A stretch of 6,908 bases of DNA from Tannerellaceae bacterium (GTDB lineage Bacteria; Bacteroidota; Bacteroidia; Bacteroidales; Tannerellaceae): the NCBI GenBank assembly GCA_031279915.1, contig JAITHO010000214.1, forward strand, positions 1-6,908, given 5' to 3'. Below the pieces are notes generated by a model that was not told where the DNA came from, did no database searches, and worked only from the letters and a program-made list of their open reading frames with translations. Positions within the stretch are counted from its first letter, which is position 1, and each line of letters opens with the position of its first letter. The translations under genes were made by a program, and so were the position numbers. Below are positions 5,240 through 6,908 of the stretch, one piece after another.

Positions 5240-6706
5240 TCATCTCTCGTCGACAACCATCTCCCCCTTCTTCCTGTATATTTTGAAACCAATGGCCGCC
5301 ATCAGTACAGTCATAAACGGACTGATGAGGTTGAAGAAGCAAAAAGGGAAATATATAAAGGCATCGACTTTCAGAACATGCGACTGGGTCATCCCGCAGG
5401 TATTCCATGGAATAAGAGGCGATGTAACGGTAACGGCATCTTCGATGGTACGGCTCAGGAGGCGGTTCTCGTATCCCTTCTCCAGATAAGTATCCTTAAA
5501 CATATTTCCGGTGAGAAGTATCGACATGTATTGATCCGCAGTTACGATATTGAAAAAGATTCCCGAAGCTACAGTTGAGGCCACCATCCCGAATGTGCTT
5601 TTCATAAACCTTATAATAGCCGAGATGATGCTCTGCAGCATACCGCTTGCCGTCATAGCTCCGCCAAAACTCATTGCGCAAAGGATTAGCCAGATGGTGT
5701 TCATCATACCTCCCATCCCGCCGGTGGAGACCAAGTTGTTCAGGCCTTCATTGCCGGTTTCGACAGCGGTAGATCCGAATAGCGAAATAAATACTCCCTT
5801 GAACAAAGCCGCCGCTCCGCTTGGAGCATCCCCTCCGGCAATCTCATTCAATATGCGCGGCTGAAAGATAAGAGCAAACAAGCCAGCCAAAGCGGCGCCG
5901 GCAAACAATGTTATGAGGGCCGGCGTTTTTCGTACAATCAAAATACCCACAACGATAGGAACAAGCAGCAGCCATGGAGAGATGTTGAACGTTGCCTGCA
6001 GCGCATCCGCATATTCGTTGGCCGTATGCTGAGAAGCCGGTGTATGGAAAAATCCGGCAACAAGAAAGATCAGCAAAGCGATAGTAATAGAGGGCACTGT
6101 GGTGATCAGCATATACCTGATGTGCGTGAACAAAGGCGTGCCCGTAACCGATGCCGCCAACACCGTCGTATCTGAAAGGGGCGAAATTTTGTCGCCAAAA
6201 TAAGCTCCCGAAATAATAGCTCCGGCAATCCACGGCGACTGATATCCATGCGCCTGCCCTATTCCCATAAGAGCGACGCCAATGGTAGCGACCGTAGTCC
6301 ACGAGCTACCGGTGATGACCGACACTACCGCGCAAATAGCGCAACTCGAAGCCAGGAACACCGACGAGTGAATCAGATTCATGCCATAATAAATAAGCGT
6401 AGGAACAATTCCGCTTGCCATCCAGCTCCCCGACAGAGCGCCAATGAGCAGCAGAATAAAGATGGCCGGAGCGATGCCGGTAACGTTAGCCGTAATCCCC
6501 GCCTCAATAGTTTTCCAGCGCGTCTTGCAGCAGGTCATAGCAACGAACGAGCAAACAGCCGTCGAGATAAGCAACACAATCTGACTGCTTCCGGCCAAAG
6601 CATCACTACCAAACATTCGAATCGACACAAACAACAGAGCCACCAGCGTAGCCAAAGGCAGCAGCGAAAGCAAAAGCGACGGCCTCCCGTCAATAAGATT
6701 TTTCAT
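5240..6706 (-). CDS. nhaC: NhaC-family Na+/H+ antiporter
   Basis: This inner-membrane antiporter exchanges cytosolic Na+ for external H+ in pH and sodium homeostasis; some relatives exchange organic acids such as malate and lactate instead, so the substrate is inferred. With the start at 6706 the protein has 488 residues and about a dozen hydrophobic helices. Family motifs are GSSWTTVATIGVALMGIG (133-150), GAYFGDKISPLSDTT (167-181), GSTAVETGNEG (311-321), NIVTADQYMSIL (386-397) and SPLIPWNTCG (429-438). The frame is open up to an earlier ATG at 6784, but a good -7 box at 6751-6744 lies between the two. The 26 extra residues would lie upstream of the transcript, and MKNLIDGRPS gives a normal N-terminus. 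The TGA stop (5242-5240) is followed two bases later by the last palindrome of the array, and an in-frame TAA lies within that palindrome. It converges on the DUF4294 gene. Confidence 0.94.
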   Translation of the reverse strand: MKNLIDGRPSLLLSLLPLATLVALLFVSIRMFGSDALAGSSQIVLLISTAVCSFVAMTCCKTRWKTIEAGITANVTGIAPAIFILLLIGALSGSWMASGIVPTLIYYGMNLIHSSVFLASSCAICAVVSVITGSSWTTVATIGVALMGIGQAHGYQSPWIAGAIISGAYFGDKISPLSDTTVLAASVTGTPLFTHIRYMLITTVPSITIALLIFLVAGFFHTPASQHTANEYADALQATFNISPWLLLVPIVVGILIVRKTPALITLFAGAALAGLFALIFQPRILNEIAGGDAPSGAAALFKGVFISLFGSTAVETGNEGLNNLVSTGGMGGMMNTIWLILCAMSFGGAMTASGMLQSIISAIIRFMKSTFGMVASTVASGIFFNIVTADQYMSILLTGNMFKDTYLEKGYENRLLSRTIEDAVTVTSPLIPWNTCGMTQSHVLKVDAFIYFPFCFFNLISPFMTVLMAAIGFKIYRKKGEMVVDER

Positions 6707-6743
6707 GCAAGCAAATATTAGAAGTATTAGACAGTGAGAGCTG

Positions 6744-6775
6744 CAAATATATGAGCGAAAAGTAAAAGAGGCAAG
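6744..6775 (-). promoter_or_regulatory. Bacteroidetes-type promoter of nhaC
   Basis: Read on the minus strand, TATATTTG (6751-6744) matches TAnnTTTG, and CTTG (6775-6772) is a 3-of-4 match to the -33 TTTG with a 20-bp spacer. The start site would fall near 6738, giving a leader of about 30 bases before the ATG at 6706. This box decides the start codon chosen for nhaC. Confidence 0.6.
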
Positions 6776-6830
6776 CCGTTGCAATAGCGGTAAGAATCTA
6801 TAAAACCGGCTAGTAAAAAACTATAAAAGT

Positions 6831-6878
6831 CGCGAATCGCGATTGTCAGAAAAAAGGTTCGTTTAAAATGACAATCGC
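6831..6878. repeat. Perfect 10-bp inverted repeat with an overlapping small hairpin
   Basis: GCGATTGTCA (6839-6848) and TGACAATCGC (6869-6878) are perfect complements around a 20-base loop. CGCG (6831-6834) can instead pair with CGCG (6838-6841) around AAT; the two structures share bases 6839-6841 and exclude each other. No T-run directly follows on either strand. It could be an operator, a terminator-like or attenuator element for a gene beyond the right edge, or the end of a small repeat element. No gene is visible in 6785-6908. Confidence 0.5.
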
Positions 6879-6908
6879 AACTCATTACAACTATTTCATT
6901 ATGTTATT

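Noticed and set aside
4900..5292. Minus-strand ORF of 130 codons through the repeats, and similar ORFs on both strands at 4632-4892 and 4785-5030
   Set aside because: They are by-products of a 42-bp period without stop codons, overlap the nhaC end or each other, and are broken by the 41-bp units.

Overview
The window reads as ordinary chromosome of a Bacteroidetes bacterium, most likely order Bacteroidales. The evidence is the promoter style (TAnnTTTG -7 boxes, with TTTG-like -33 boxes where visible), the absence of Shine-Dalgarno sequences, a folP-dacA gene pair without cdaR or glmM, and a protein of the Bacteroidetes-typical DUF4294 family. I cannot fix the genus from the sequence alone.

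Layout from left to right. 1-432 has no convincing gene but holds several inverted repeats and G-runs. 433-545 is the promoter and leader of pckA. 546-2141 (+) is ATP-dependent phosphoenolpyruvate carboxykinase, followed by a clear intrinsic terminator at 2165-2196. 2285-3187 (+) is dihydropteroate synthase (folP). It overlaps by 35 bases the start of a CdaA-type membrane diadenylate cyclase (dacA, 3153-3917), so the two form one operon behind a -7 box at 2255. 4014-4616 (+) is an exported DUF4294 protein with its own -7 box almost touching its start codon. 4685-5239 is a tandem array. 5240-6706 (-) is an NhaC-family Na+/H+ antiporter transcribed leftward, so it converges on the DUF4294 gene with the array between them. 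6785-6908 is non-coding and holds a 10-bp perfect inverted repeat.

The genes are housekeeping: gluconeogenesis/CO2 fixation (PckA), folate synthesis (FolP), c-di-AMP signalling (DacA) and ion homeostasis (NhaC). No mobile element, CRISPR array, tRNA or rRNA was recognised.

The unusual element is the array. It has 13 copies of the palindrome GTAACGTTAC (10 perfect, 3 with one change near the right end of the palindrome) plus a decayed 14th at the left edge. Spacing is 42 bp nine times and 41 bp three times, close to four helical turns, so all sites face the same side of the DNA. A second, weaker dyad (TTTCSGAAA-like) lies midway in most units. The architecture recalls the F-plasmid sopC centromere (about twelve 43-bp repeats, each with a palindrome), but no partition gene is present here and the function is unknown. 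The array starts 68 bases after one convergent gene and ends directly at the stop codon of the other.
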